Both the position numbers and the translations under genes were made by a program. This document shows positions 13,401 to 27,800 of a DNA stretch of 64,000 bases, one piece after another. Position 1 is the first letter of the stretch, and every line of letters begins with the position of its first letter. The notes under the pieces are model-generated. The model ran no database searches and was not told the DNA's origin. It was given only the letters and a program-made list of their open reading frames with translations. The stretch comes from Hippophae tibetana (lineage: Eukaryota > Streptophyta > Magnoliopsida > Rosales > Elaeagnaceae), in assembly GCA_037013495.1 (NCBI GenBank), contig CM072810.1, positions 73,020,449 to 73,084,448 on the forward strand, written 5' to 3'.

Positions 13401-16400
13401 AAATTCCACCGTTTACATCACCTACCGAGAGTTTAAAATTTTCGTCGCACCTATTCCGTTTTTTTTTTTCTTTCGGTTTTATTCAATACCACCATAAGAG
13501 CAATGGAGTTACTCACCAAGAGTGTGTTTAAAAAAATTCTAAAGTTCTTAATATCCAACAAATATGCTCAAGATCATAAAATATTCTCATGATCCTTTAC
13601 AAAGGATATATTTGGAATATCAAATGGAATAATTAATTTTGGAAGCAATTATTTTTGTTTTATTTAATTATGGGACTTTATGTCTAGCGATTTTGTTTAT
13701 ACTAAATTTTGGAATTTTATTTGTCTTATTTATCATATATTTTTTATGCTTTTATTATTTACGGATGGATTAAGCACATTTCGCAACTAAATATCCCCAC
13801 TAAGGTTGCATTACGTGTAGGGTTTTGATTCTTATATACGAAAACAGCAACCTTTCGAAGGAGGAACAACTAGTATAAGTAATGACAATATTTTTTACCA
13901 AGCTTTGTACTTTTCTTCCAAGGGTTCTTGATGGAATGCCTCGATTTGACACATCAAATGGAGTGATCTTTATTTTTTGGCATCAAAAGGTTTTGGTTTT
14001 ATGGAATTAATGATGTTGTTTTCGTCTGTGGATTTCATTTCGTAGTTCTTTTTTAAATACTCATCTCTTAGTCTTGATATTTATATCTACTCTCAATCAA
14101 TCTTTGTTCTTCTTAAAAAAATTGTAGGAAAAAGAAGATGGATTCTACTGTTTACAATAGTAAAAAAAAGAACATTTGATAAATCAGAGTTCCAATTTTA
14201 CACTGCCTTTACTTTTGACTCGAGTGTCGAAGCTTTTAATATAATATATCAAATCGAACCTTGTAAAGGTTCCTATAATTAGAGCATGGATTCCGAAGAA
14301 TATTATTTTTTGAAAACAAATTCCACCATTTACATAACCTACCGAGAGTTTAAAATTTTTGTCGCACCTATTCCATTTTTTTTATTTCGTTTTATTCAAT
14401 GCCACCATAAGAGCGATGGAGTTACTCACCAAGAGTATGTTTAAAAAAATTCCAAAGTTCTTAATATCCAACAAATATTCTCAAGATCCAAAAATATTCT
14501 CATGATCCTTTACAAGAGATATATTTGGAATATGAAATGGAAGAATTAATTGTGGAAGCAATTATTTTTATTTTATTTAATTATGGGACTTTATGTCTAG
14601 CGATTTTGTTTATACTAAATTTTTGAATTTTATTTGTCTTATGTATCATATGTTTTATATGCTTTTATTATTTACGGATGGATTAAGCACATTTCACAAC
14701 TAGATATTCCGACTAAGGTTGCATTACGTGTAGGGTTTTGCTGCTTATATAAGAAAAGAACAACCTTATGAAGGAGGAAGAACTTGTATAATTAATGAAA
14801 ATATCTTTAACCAAGCTTTGTACTTTTCTTCCAAGGGTTCTTGATGGAATACCTCGATTTGACACATCAAATTTAGTGATCGTTTATTTTTTGGCATCAT
14901 AAGGTTTTGGTTTTATGGAATTAATGATGTTATTTTCGTCTGTAGATTTCATTTCGTAGTTCTTTTTTAAATACTCATCTCTTAGTCTTGATCTTTATAT
15001 CTACTCTCAATCAATCTTTGTTCTTCATCAAAAAATTGTAAGAAAATGAAGATGTATTCTACAGTTTACAATATTAAAAAAAAGAACATTTGATAAATCA
15101 GAGTTCCAATTTTACACCGCCTTTACTTTTGACTCGGGTGTCGAAGCTTTTAATATAATATATCAAACCGAACTTTGTAAAGGTTCCTATAATCAGGGCA
15201 TGGATTCCGAAGAATATTATTTTTTGAAATCAAATTCCACCGTTTACATCACCTACCGAAAGTTTAAAATTTTCGTCGCACCTATTCCGTTTTTTTTTTG
15301 CTTTCGGTTTTATTCAATACCACCATAAGAGCGATGGAGTTACTCACCAAGAGTGTGTTTAAAAAAATTCTAAAGTTCTTAATATCCAACAAATATGCTC
15401 AAGATCATAAAATATTCTCATGATCCTTTACAAAGGATATATTTGGAATATCAAATGGAATAATTAATTTTGGAAGCAATTATTTTTGTTTTATTTTATT
15501 ATGGGACTTTATGTCTAGCGATTTTGTTTATACTAAATTTTTGAATTTTATTTGTCTTATTTATCATATGTTTTTTATGCTTTTATTATTTACGGATGGA
15601 TTAAGCACATTTCACACCTAAATATCCCCACTAAGGTTGCATTACGTGTAGGGTTTTGATTCTTATATACGAAAACAGCAACCTTTCGAAGGAGGAACAA
15701 CTAGTATAAGTAATGACAATATTTTTTTACCAAGCTTTGTACTTTTCTTCCAAGGGTTCTTGATGGAATGCCTTGATTTGACACATCAAATGGAGTGATC
15801 TTTTTTTTTGGCATCAAAATGTTTTGGTTTTATGGAATTAATGATGTTGTTTTATTCTGTGGATTTCATTTCGTAGTTCTTTTTTAAATACTCATCTCTT
15901 AGACTTGATCTTTATATCTACTCTCAATCAATCGTTGTTCTTCATAAAAAAATTGTAGGAAAAAGAAGATGGATTCTACTGTTTAGAATATTAAAAAAAG
16001 AACATTTGATAAATCAGAGTTCCAATTTTACACCGCCTTTACTTTTGACTCGGGTGTCGAAACTTTTAATATAATATATCAAATCGAACCTTGTAAAAAT
16101 TCCTATAAGCAGAGCATGGATTCCAAAGAATATTATTTTTTGAAATCAAATTCCACCGTTTACATCACCTACCGAGAGTTTAAAATTTTCGTCCAAATAT
16201 TCCGTTTTTTTTTTTGCTTTGGTTTTATTCAATGCCACCATAAGAGCGATGGAGTTACTCACCAAGAGTGTGTTTAAAAAAATTCTAAATTTCTTAATAT
16301 CCAAGAAATATTCTCAAGATGAAAAAATATTCTCATGATCCTTTACAAGGGATATATTTGGAATATGAAATGGAAGAATTAATTGTGGAAGCAATTATTT

Positions 16401-19400
16401 TTGTTTTATTTAATTATGCGACTTTATGTATAGCGATTTTGTTTATACTAAATTTTTGAATTTTATTTGTCTTATTAATCATATGTTTTTTATGCTTTTA
16501 TTATTTACGGATGGATTAAGCACATGTCACAAGTAAATATTCCCACTAAGGTTGCATTACGTGTAGGGTTTTGTTGCTTATATAAGAAAACAACAACCTT
16601 TTGAAGGAGGATGAACTAGTATAATTAATGAAAATATTTTTCAACAAGCTTTGTACTTTTCTTCCAAGGGTTCTTGATGGAATGCCTCGATTTGACACAT
16701 CAAATGGAGTGATCTTTATTTTTTGGCATCAAAAGGTTTTGGTTTTATGGAATTAATGATGTTGTTTTCGTCTGTGGATTTCATTTCGTAGTTCTTTTTT
16801 AAATACTCATCTCTTAGTCTTGATCTTTATATCTACTGTCAATCAATCCTTGTTCTTCATAAAAAAATTGTAGGAAAAAGAAGATGTATTCTACTGTTTA
16901 CAATACTAAAAAAAAGAACATTTGATAAATCAGAGTTCCAATTTTACACCGCCTTTACTTTTGACTCAGGTGTTGAAGCTTTTAATATAATATATCAAAT
17001 CGAACCTTGTAAAGGTTCCTATAATCAGAGCATGGATTCCGAAGAATATTATTTTTTGAAAACAAATTCCACCATTTACATCACCTACCGAGAGTTTAAA
17101 ATTTTCGTCGCACTTATTCCATTTTTCTGGATTTCGGTTTTATTCAATGCCACCATAAGAGCGATGGAGTTACTCACCAAGAGTGTGTTTAAAAAAATTC
17201 TAAAGTTCTTAATATTCCCACAAATATTCTCAAGATCATAAAATATTCTCATGATCCTTTACCACGTATATATTTGGAATATCAAATAGAAGAATTAATT
17301 TTGGAAGCAATTATTTTTGTTTTATATACTTATGGTAGTTTATGTCTAGCGATTTTGTTTATACTAAATTTTTGAATTTTATTTGTCTTATTTATCATAT
17401 GTTTTATATGCTATTATTATTTACGGATGGATTAAGCACATTTCACAACTAAATATTCCCACTAAGGTTGCATTACGTGTAGGGTTTTGTTGCTTATATA
17501 AGAAAACAACAACCTTATGAAGGAGGAAGAACTTGTATAATTAATGAAAATATCTTTAACCAAGCTTTGTACTTTTCTTCCAAGGGTTCTTGATGGAATG
17601 CCTCGATTTGACACATCAAATTTAGTGATCGTTTATTTTTTGGCATCATAAGGTTTTGGTTTTATGGAATTAATGATGTTATTTTTGTCTGTGGATTTCA
17701 TTTCGTAGTTCTTTTTTAAATACTCATCTCTTAGTCTTGATCTTTATATCTACTCTCAATAAATCTTTGTTCTTCATCAAAATTTTTTAAGAAAATGAAG
17801 ATGTATTCTACAGTTTACAATATTAAAAAAAAGAACATTTGATAAATCAGAGTTCCAATTTTACACCGCCTTTACTTTTGACTCGGGTGTCGAAGCTTTT
17901 AATATAATATATCAAACCGAACTTTGTAAAGGTTCCTATAATCAGAGCATGGATTCCGAAGAATATTATTTTTTGAAATCAAATTCCACCGTTTACATCA
18001 CCTACCGAGAGTTTAAAATTTTCGTCGCACCTATTCCGTTTTTTTTTTTGCTTTCGGTTTTATTCAATACCACCATAAGAGCTATGGAGTTACTCACCAA
18101 GAGTGTGTTTAAAAAAATTCTAAAGTTCTTAATATCCAACAAATATGCTTAAGCTCATAAAATATTCTCATGATCCTGTACAAAGGATATATTTGGAATA
18201 TCAAATGGAATAATTAATTTTGGAAGCAATTATTTTTGTTTTATTTAATTATGGGACTTTATGTCTAGCGATTTTGTTTATACTTAATTTTTGAATTTTA
18301 TTTGTCTTATTTATCATATGTTTTTTATGCTTTTATTATTTACGGATGGATTAAGCACATTTCACAACTAAATATCCCCACTAAGGTTGCATTACGTGTA
18401 GGGTTTTGATTCTTATATACGAAAACCGCAACCTTTCGAAGGAGGAACAACTAGTATAAGTAATGACAATATTTTTTACCAAGCTTTGTACTTTTCTTCC
18501 AAGGGTTCTTGATGGAATGCCTCCATTTGACACATCAAATGGAGTGATCTTTATTTTTTGGCATCAAAAGGTTTTGGTTTTATGGAATTAATGATGTTGT
18601 TTTTGTCTGTGGATTTCATTTCGTAGTTCTTTTTTAAATACTCATCTCTTAGTCTTGATATTTATATCTACTCTCAATCAATCTTTGTTCTTCATCAAAA
18701 AATTGTAGGAAAAAGAAGATGGATTCTACTGTTTACAATAGTAAAAAAAAGAACATTTGATAAATCAGAGTTCCAATTTTACATTGCCTTTACTTTTGAC
18801 TCGGGTGTCGAAGCTTTTAATATAATATATCAAATCGAACCTTGTAAAGGTTCCTATAATCAGAGCGTGGATTCCGAAGAATATTATTTTTTGAAAACAA
18901 ATTCCACCATTTACATCACCTACCGATAGTTTAAAATTTTTGTCGCACCTATTCCATTTTTTTTATTTCGTTTTATTCAATGCCACCATAAGAGCGATGG
19001 AGTTACTCACCAAGAGTATGTTTAAAAAAATTCCAAAGTTCTTAATATCCAACAAATATTCTCAAGATCCAAAAATATTCTCATGATCCTTTACAAGGGA
19101 TATATTTGGAATATGAAATGGAAGAATTAATTGTGGAAGCAATTATTTTTGTTTTATTTAATTATGGGACTTTATGTCTAGCGATTTTGTTTATACTAAA
19201 TTTTTGAATTTTATTTGTCTTATTTATCATATGTTTTTGTGCTTTTATTATATACGGATGGATTAAGCACATTTCACAACTAAATATCCCCACTAAGGTT
19301 GCATTACGTGTAGGGTTTTGTTGCTTATATAAGAAAACAACAACCTTTTGAAGCAGGAAGAACTAGTATAATTAATGAAAATATTTTTTACCAAGCTTTG

Positions 19401-22400
19401 TACTTTTCTTCCAAGGGATCTTGATGGAATGCCTCGATTTGACACATCAAATGAAGTGATCATTTTTTTTTGTTGGCGTCAAAATGTTTTGGTTTATGCA
19501 ATTATTGATGTTGTTTTCGTCTATGGATTTCATTTCATAGTTCTTTTTTAAATACTCATCACTTGGACTTGATCTTTATATCTACTCTCAATCAATACTT
19601 GTTCTTCATAAAATTTTTTTTAAGAAAATGAAGATGTATTCTACAGTTTACAATATTAAAAAAAAGAACATTTGATAAATCAGAGTTCCAATTTTTCACC
19701 GCCTTTACTTTTGACTCGGGTGTCGAAGCTTTTAATATAATATATCAAACCGAACTTTGTAAAGGTTCCTATAATCAGAGCATGGATTCCGAAGAATATT
19801 ATTTTTTGAAATCAAATTCCACCGTTTACATCACCTACCGAGAGTTTAAAATTTTCGTCGCACCTATTCCGTTTTTTTTTGCTTTCGGTTTTATTCAATA
19901 CCACCATAAGAGCGATGGAGTTACTCACCAAGAGTGTGTTTAAAAAAATTCTAAAGTTCTTAATATCCAACAAATATGCTCAAGATCATAAAATATTCTC
20001 ATGATCCTTTACAAAGGATATATTTGGAATATCAAATGGAATAATTAATTTTGGAAGCAATTATTTTTGTTTTATTTAATTATGGGACTTTATGTCTAGC
20101 GATTTTGTTTATACTAAATTTTTGAATTTTATTTGTCTTATTTATCATATGTTTTTTATGCTTTTATTATTTACGGATGGATTAAGCACATTTCACAACA
20201 AAATATCCCCACTAAGGTTGCATTACGTGTAGGGTTTTGATTCTTATATACGAAAACAGCAACCTTTTGAAGAAGGAACAACTAGTATAAGTAATGACAA
20301 TATTTTTTACCAAGCTTTGTACTTTTCTTCCAAGGGTTCTTGATGGAATGCCTCGATTTGACACATCAAATGGAGTGATCTTTATTTTTTGGCATCAAAA
20401 GGTTTTGGTTTTATGGAATTAATGATGTTGTTTTATTCTGTGGATTTCATTTCGTAGTTCTTTTTTAAATACTCATCTCTTAGTCTTGATCTTTATATCT
20501 ACTCTCAATCAATCTTTGTTCTTCATCAAAAATTTTTAAGAAAATGAAGATGTATTCTACAGTTTACAATATTAAAAAAAAGAACATTTGATAAATCAGA
20601 GTTCCAATTTTACACCCCCTTTACTTTTGACTCGGGTGTCGAAGCTTTTAATATAATATATCAAACCGAACTTTGTAAAGGTTCCTATAATCAGAGCATG
20701 GATTCCGAAGAATATTATTTTTTGAAATCAAATTCCACCGTTTACATCACCTACCGAGAGTTTAAAATTTTCGTCGCACCTATTCCGTTTTTTTTTTTGC
20801 TTTCGGTTTTATTCAATACCACCGTAAGAGCGATGGAGTTACTCACCAAGAGTGTGTTTAAAAAAATTCTAAAGTTCTTAATATCCAACAAATATGCTCA
20901 AGATCATAAAATATTCTCATGATCCTTTACAAAGGATATATTTGGAATATCAAATGGAATAATTAATTTTCGAAGCAATTATTTTTGTTTTATTTAATTA
21001 TGGGACTTTATGTCTAGCGATTTTGTTTATACTAAATTTTTGAATTTTATTTGTCTTATTTATCATATGTTTTTTATGCTTTTATTATTTACGGATGGAT
21101 TAAGCACATTTCACAACTAAATATCCCCACTAAGGTTGCATTACGTGTAGGGTTTTGATTCTTATATACGAAAACAGCAACCTTTTGAAGAAGGAACAAC
21201 TAGTATAAGTAATGACAATATTTTTTACCAAGCTTTGTACTTTTCTTCCAAGGGTTCTTGATGGAATGCCTCGATTTGACACATCAAATGGAGTGATCTT
21301 TATTTTTTGGCATCAAAAGGTTTTGGTTTTATGGAATTAATGATGTTGTTTTATTCTGTGGATTTCATTTCGTAGTTCTTTTTTAAATACTCATCTCTTA
21401 GTCTTGATCTTTATATCTACTGTCAATCAATCCTTGTTCTTCATAAAAAAATTGTAGTAAAAAGAAGATGTATTCTACTGTTTACAATACTAAAAAAAAA
21501 TACACTTGATAAATCAGAGTTCCAATTTTACACCGCCTTTACTTTTTGACTCAGGTGTCGAAACTTTTAATATAATATATCAAATCGAACCTTGTAAAGG
21601 TTCCAATAAGTAGAGCATGGATTCCAAAGAATATTATTTTTTGAAATCAAATTCCACCGTTTACATCACCTACCGAGAGTTTAAAATTTTCGTCGCAAAT
21701 ATTCCGTTTTTTTTTTCTTTGGGTTTTATTCAATGCCACCATAAGAGCGATGGAGTTACTCACCAAGAGTGTGTTTAAAAAGATTCTAAATTTCTTAATA
21801 TCCAAGAAATATTCTCAAGATCAAAAAATATTCTCATGATCCTTTACAAGGGATATATTTCGAATATGAAATGGAAGAATTAATTTTGGAAGCAATTATT
21901 TTTGTTTTATTTAATTATGAGACTTTATGTCTAGCGATTTTGTTTATACTAAATTTTTGAATTTTATTTGTCTTATTTATCATATGTTTTTTATGCTTTT
22001 ATTATTTACGGATGGATTAAGCACATTTCACAACTAAATATCCCCACTAAGGTTGCATTACGTGTAGGGTTTTGTTGCTTATATAAGAAAACAACAACCT
22101 TTTGAAGCAGGAAGAACTAGTATAATTAATGAAAATATTTTTTACCAAGCTTTGTACTTTTCTTCCAAGGGATCTTGATGGAATGCCTCGATTTGACACA
22201 TCAAATGAAGTGATCATTTTTTTTTGTTGGCGTCAAAATGTTTTGGTTTATGCAATTATTAATGTTGTTTTCGTCTATGGATTTCATTTCATAGTTCTTT
22301 TTTAAATACTCATCACTTGGACTTGATCTTTATATCTACTCTCAATCAATACTTGTTCTTCATAAAAAAATTGTAGGAAAAAAAGATGGATTCTACTGTT

Positions 22401-24873
22401 TACAATACTAATAAAAAGAACATTTGATAATTCATAGTTCCAATTTTACACCGCCTTTACTTTTGACTCGAGTTTCGAATCTTTTAATATAATATATCAA
22501 ATCGAACCTTTTAAAGGTTCCTATAAGCAGAGCATGGATTCCGAAGAATATTATTTTTTGAAATCAAATTCCACCGTTTACATCACCTACCGAGAGTTTA
22601 AAATTTTCGTCGCAAATATTCCGTTTTTTTTTCTTTGGATTTTATTCAATGCCACCATAAGAGCGATGGAGTTACTCACCAAGAGTGTGTTTAAAAAAAT
22701 TCTAAATTTCTTAATATCCAAGAAATATTCTCAAGATCAAAAAATATTCTCATGATTCTTTACAAGAGATATATTTCGAATATCAAATGAAAGAATTAAT
22801 TTTGGAAGCAATTATTTTTGTTTTATTTAATTATGGGACTTTATGTCTAGCGATTTTGTTTATACTAAATTTTTGAATTTTATTTGTCTTATTTATCATA
22901 TGTTTTTTATGCTTTTATTATTTACGGATGGATTAAGCACATTTCACAACTAAATATCCCCACTAAGGTTGCATTACGTGTAGGGTTTTGATTCTTATAT
23001 ACGAAAACAACAACCATTCGAAGGAGGAAGAACTAGGATAAGTAATGACAATATTTTTTACCAAGCTTTGTACTTTTCTTCCAAGGGTTCTTGATGGAAT
23101 GCCTCGATTTGACACATCAAATGAAGTGATCATTTTTTTTTGTTGGCGTCAAAATGTTTTGGTTTATGCAATTATTAATGTTGTTTTCGTCTATCTATTT
23201 CATTTCATAGTTCTTTTTTAAATACTCATCACTTGGACTTGATCTTTATATCTACTCTCAATCAATACTTGTTCTTCATAAAAAAAATTGTAGGAAAAAG
23301 AAGATGGATTCTACTCTTTACAATATTAAAAAAAGAACATTTGATAAATCAGAGTTCCAATTTTACACTGCCTTTACTTTTGACTCGGGTGTCGAAGCTT
23401 TTAATATAATATATCAAGTCGAACTTTGTTAAGGTTCCTATAATCAGAGCATGGATTCCGAAGAATATTATTTTTTGAAATCAAATACCACCGTTTACAT
23501 CACCTACCGAGAGTTTAGAATTTTCGTCGCACCTATTCTGTTATTTTTTGCTTTCGGTTTAATTCAATGCCACCATAAGAGCGATGGAGTTACTCACCAA
23601 GAGTGTGTTTAAAAAATTCCAAAGTTCTTAATATCCAACATATATTCTCAAGATCATAAAATATTCCCATGATCCTTTACAAGGGATATATTTGGAATAT
23701 CAAATGGAAGAATTAATTTTGGAAGCAATTATTTTTGTTTTATTTAATTATGGGATCTTATGTCTAGTGATTTTGTTTATACTAAATTTTTGAATTTTAT
23801 TTGTCTTATTTATCATTTGTTTTTTATGCTTTAATTATTTACGGATGGATTAAGCACATTTCACAAGTAAATATTCCCACTAAGGTTGCATTACGTGTAG
23901 GGTTTTGTTGCTTATATAAGAAAACAACAACCTTTTGAAGGAGGAAGAACTAGTATAATTAATGAAATTATTTATACCAAGCTTTGTACTTTTCTTCCAA
24001 GGGTTCTTGATGGAATGCCTCGATTTGACACATCAAATGGAGTGATCATTTCTTTTTGGCATCAAAAGGTTTTGCTTTTATGGAATTAATGATGTTATTT
24101 TCGTCTGTGGATTTCATTTCGTAGTTCTTTTTTAAATACTCATCTCTTAGTCTTGATTTTTATATCTACTCCCAATCAATCCTTCTTCTTCATAAAAAAA
24201 ATTGTAGGAAAAAGAAGATGGATTCTACTGTTTACAATACTAAAAAAAACATTTGATAATTCAGAGTTCCAATTTTACACCGCCTTTACTTTTGACTCGG
24301 GTGTCGAAACTTTTAATATAATATATCAAATCGAACCTTATAATGGTTCCTATAATCAGAGCATGTATTCCGAAGAATATTATTTTTTGAAATCAAATTC
24401 CACCGTTTACATCACCTACCGAGAGTTTAAAATTTTCGTCGTACCTATACCGTTTTTCAGGATTTCGGTTTTATTCAATGCCACCATATGAGCGAAGGAG
24501 TTACTCAACAAGAATGTGTTTAAAAAAATTCAAAAGTTCTTAGTATCCAAGAAATATTCTCAAGATCATAAAATATTCTCATGATCCTTTCCAAGGGATA
24601 TATTTGGAATATCAAATGAAAGAATTAATTTTGGAAGCGATTATTTTTCTTTTATTTAATTATGGGAATTTATGTCTAGCGATTTTGTTTATACTAAGTT
24701 TTTGAATTTTATTTGTCTTATTTATCATATGTTTTTTTGTTTTTATTATTTACGGATAGAATTAAGCACATTTCACAACTAAATATCCCCACTATGGTTG
24801 CATTACGTGTAGGGTTTTGTTGCTTATATAAAAAAACGACAACCTTTTGAAGGAGGAAGAACTAGTATAATTA
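7477..24873 (+). repeat. Interleaved higher-order repeat region, units 9-27
   Basis: Several monomer types alternate. Type B has TATATACG in place of TATATAAG, TTCGAAGGAGGAACAAC and AATGACAAT. It is found at 9309, 12052, 13882, 15713, 18463, 20294, 21212 and 23044. Type A has CTTATGAAGG, ACTTGTATAA and TTTAACCAAGC and is found at 8392, 10222, 14795 and 17544. The others (11134, 12965, 19375, 22129 and more) form a looser group. B units are mostly separated by one non-B unit, so the spacing between like units is 1,830-1,831 bp (12052 to 13882, 13882 to 15713, 18463 to 20294). Unit 19 (16628) resembles the 1-7.5 kb block. Unit 27 (23962) carries the first ATATGAGCG variant that is general further right. 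Confidence 0.88.
7727..8089 (+). pseudogene. Unit 9: middle and MELLTK segments in one 120-codon frame
   Basis: An ATG-started open stretch contains the KKRTFDKSEFQFYTAF region, the FNIIYQIEPCKGS region, the hydrophobic FKIFVALIPFFWIWVLFNAT segment, and then continues through IRAMELLTKSVFKK. It shows that the AGA form of the codon after ATI, not the TGA form (ATATGAGCG) seen in many right-hand units, links the middle and MELLTK segments. The frame ends 33 residues later within the 19-bp duplication region. An analogous 121-codon stretch is in unit 12 at 10479-10844. Function unknown. Confidence 0.4.
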
Positions 24874-27800
24874 ATGAAAATATTTTTTACCAAGCTTTGT
24901 ACTTTTCTTCCAAGGGTTCTTGATGGAATGCCTCGATTCGACACATCAAATGAAGTGATCATTTTTTTTGTTATCATCAAAAGCTTTTGGTTTTATGGAA
25001 TTAATGATGTTGTTTTCGTCTGTGGATATTATTTCGTAGTTCTTTTTTAAATACTCATCTCTTAGTCTTGATCTTTATATCTACTCTCAATCAATCCTTT
25101 TTCTTCAAAAAAAAAATTGTAGGAAAAAGAAGATGGATTCTACTGTTTACAATACTAAAAAAAAGAACATTTGATAATTCAGAGTTCCAATTTTACACCG
25201 CCTTTACTTTTGACTCGGGTGTCGAAACTTTTAATATAATATATCAAATCGATCCTTGTAATGGTTCCTATAATCAGAGCATGGATTCCGAAGAATATTA
25301 ATTTTTGAAATCAAATTCCACCATTTACATCACCTACCGAGAGTTTAATATTTTCGTCGTACCTATACCGTTTTTCAGGATTTCGGTTTTATTCAATGCC
25401 ACCATATGAGCGAAGGAGTCACTCAACAAGAATGTGTTTAAAAAAAATTCTAAAGTTCTTAATATCCAAGAAATATTCTCAAGATCATAAAATATTCTCA
25501 TGATCCTTTACAAGGGATATATTTGGAATATCAAATGAAAGAATTAATTTTGGAAGCGATTATTTTTCTTTTATTTAATTATGGGAATTTATGTCTAGCG
25601 ATTTTGTTTATACGAAGTTTTTGAATTTTATTTGTCTTATTTATCATATGTTTTTTTGTTTTTATTATTTACGGATAGAATTAAGCACATTTTACAACTA
25701 AATATCCCCACTATGGTTGTATTACGTGTAGGGTTTTGTTGCTTATATAAAAAAACGACAACCTTTTGAAGGAGGAAGAACTAGTATAATTAATGAAAAT
25801 ATTTTTTACCAAGCTTTGTACTTTTCTTCAAAGGGTTCTTGATGGAATGCCTCGATTTGACACATCAAATGAAGTGATCAATATTTTTTGTTGGCATCAA
25901 AAGCTTTTGGTTTTATGGAATTAATGATGTTGTTTTCGTCTGTGGATATTATTTCGTAGTTCTTTTTTAAATACTCATCTCTTAGTCTTGATCTTTATAT
26001 CTACTCTCAATCAATCCTTTTTCTTCAAAAAAAAAATTGTAGGAAAAAGAAGATGGATTCTACTGTTTACAATACTAAAAAAAAGAACATTTGATAATTC
26101 AGAGTTCCAATTTTACACCACCTTTACTTTTGACTCGGGTGTCGAAACTTTTAATATAATATATCAAATCGATCCTTGTAATGGTTCCTATAATCAGAGC
26201 ATGGATTCCGATGAATATTAATTTTTGAAATCAAATTCCACCGTTTACATCACCTACCGAGAGTTTAATATTTTCGTCGTACCTATACCGTTTTTCTGGA
26301 TTTCGGTTTTATTCAATGCCACCATATGAGCGAAGGAGTCACTCAACAAGAATGTGTTTAAAAAAAATTCTAAAGTTCTTAATATCCAAGAAATATTCTC
26401 AAGATCATAAAATATTCTCATGATCCTTTACAAGGGATATATTTGGAATATCAAATGAAAGAATTAATTTTGGAAGCAATTATTTTTCTTTTATTTAATT
26501 ATGGGAATTTATGTCTAGCGATTTTGTTTATACGAAGTTTTTGAATTTTATTTGTCTTATTTATCATATGTTTTTTTGTTTTTATTATTTACGGATAGAA
26601 TTAAGCACATTTTACAACTAAATATCCCCACTATGGTTGTATTACGTGTAGGGTTTTGTTGCTTATATAAAAAAACGACAACCTTTTGAAGGAGGAAGAA
26701 CTAGTATAATTAATGAAAATATTTTTTACCAAGCTTTGTACTTTTCTTCAAAGGGTTCTTGATGGAATGCCTCGATTTGACACATCAAATGAAGTGATCA
26801 ATATTTTTTGTTGGCATCAAAAGGTTTTGGTTTTATGGAATTAATGATGTTGTTTTCGTCTGTGGATATTATTTCGTAGTTCTTTTTTAAATACTCATCT
26901 CTTAGTCTTGATCTTTATATATACTCTCCATCAATCCTTGTTCTTCAAAAAAAAAATTGTAGGAAAAAGAAGATGGATTCTACTGTTTACAATACTAAAA
27001 AAAAGAACATTTGATAATTCAGAGTTCCAATTTTACACCGCCTTTACTTTTGACTCGGGTGTCGAAACTTTTAATATAATATATCAAATCGAACCTTGTA
27101 ATGGTTCCTATAATCAGAGCATGGATTCCGAAGAATATTAATTTTTGAAATCAAATTCCACCGTTTACATCACCTACCGAGAGTTTAAAATTTTCGTCGT
27201 ACCTATACCGTTTTTCTGGATTTCGGTTTTATTCAATGCCACCATATGAGCGAAGGAGTTACTCAACAAGAGTGCGTTTAAAAAAATTCTAAAGTTCTTA
27301 ATATCCAAGAAATATTCTCAAGATCAAAAAATATTCTCATGATCCTTCACAAGGGATATATTTGGAATATCAAATGGAAGAATTAATTTTGGAAGCAATT
27401 ATTTTTGTTTTATTTAATTATGGGAATTTATGTCTATCGATTTTGTTTATACTAAATTTTTTAATTTTATTTGTCTTATTTATCATATGATTTTTTGTTT
27501 TTATTATTTACGGATTGATTAAGCACATTTCACAACTAAATATCCCCACTATGGTTGCATTACGTGTAGGGTTTTGTTGCTTATATAAAAAAACGACAAC
27601 CTTTTGAAGGAGGAAGAACTAGTATAATTAATGAAAATATTTTTTACAAAGCTTTGTACTTTTCTTCAAAGGGTTCTTGATGGAATGCCTCGATTTGACA
27701 CATCAAATGAAGTGATCAATATTTTTTGTTGGCATCAAAAGGTTTTGGTTTTATGGAATTAATGATGTTGTTTTCGTCTGTGGATATTATTTCGTAGTTC

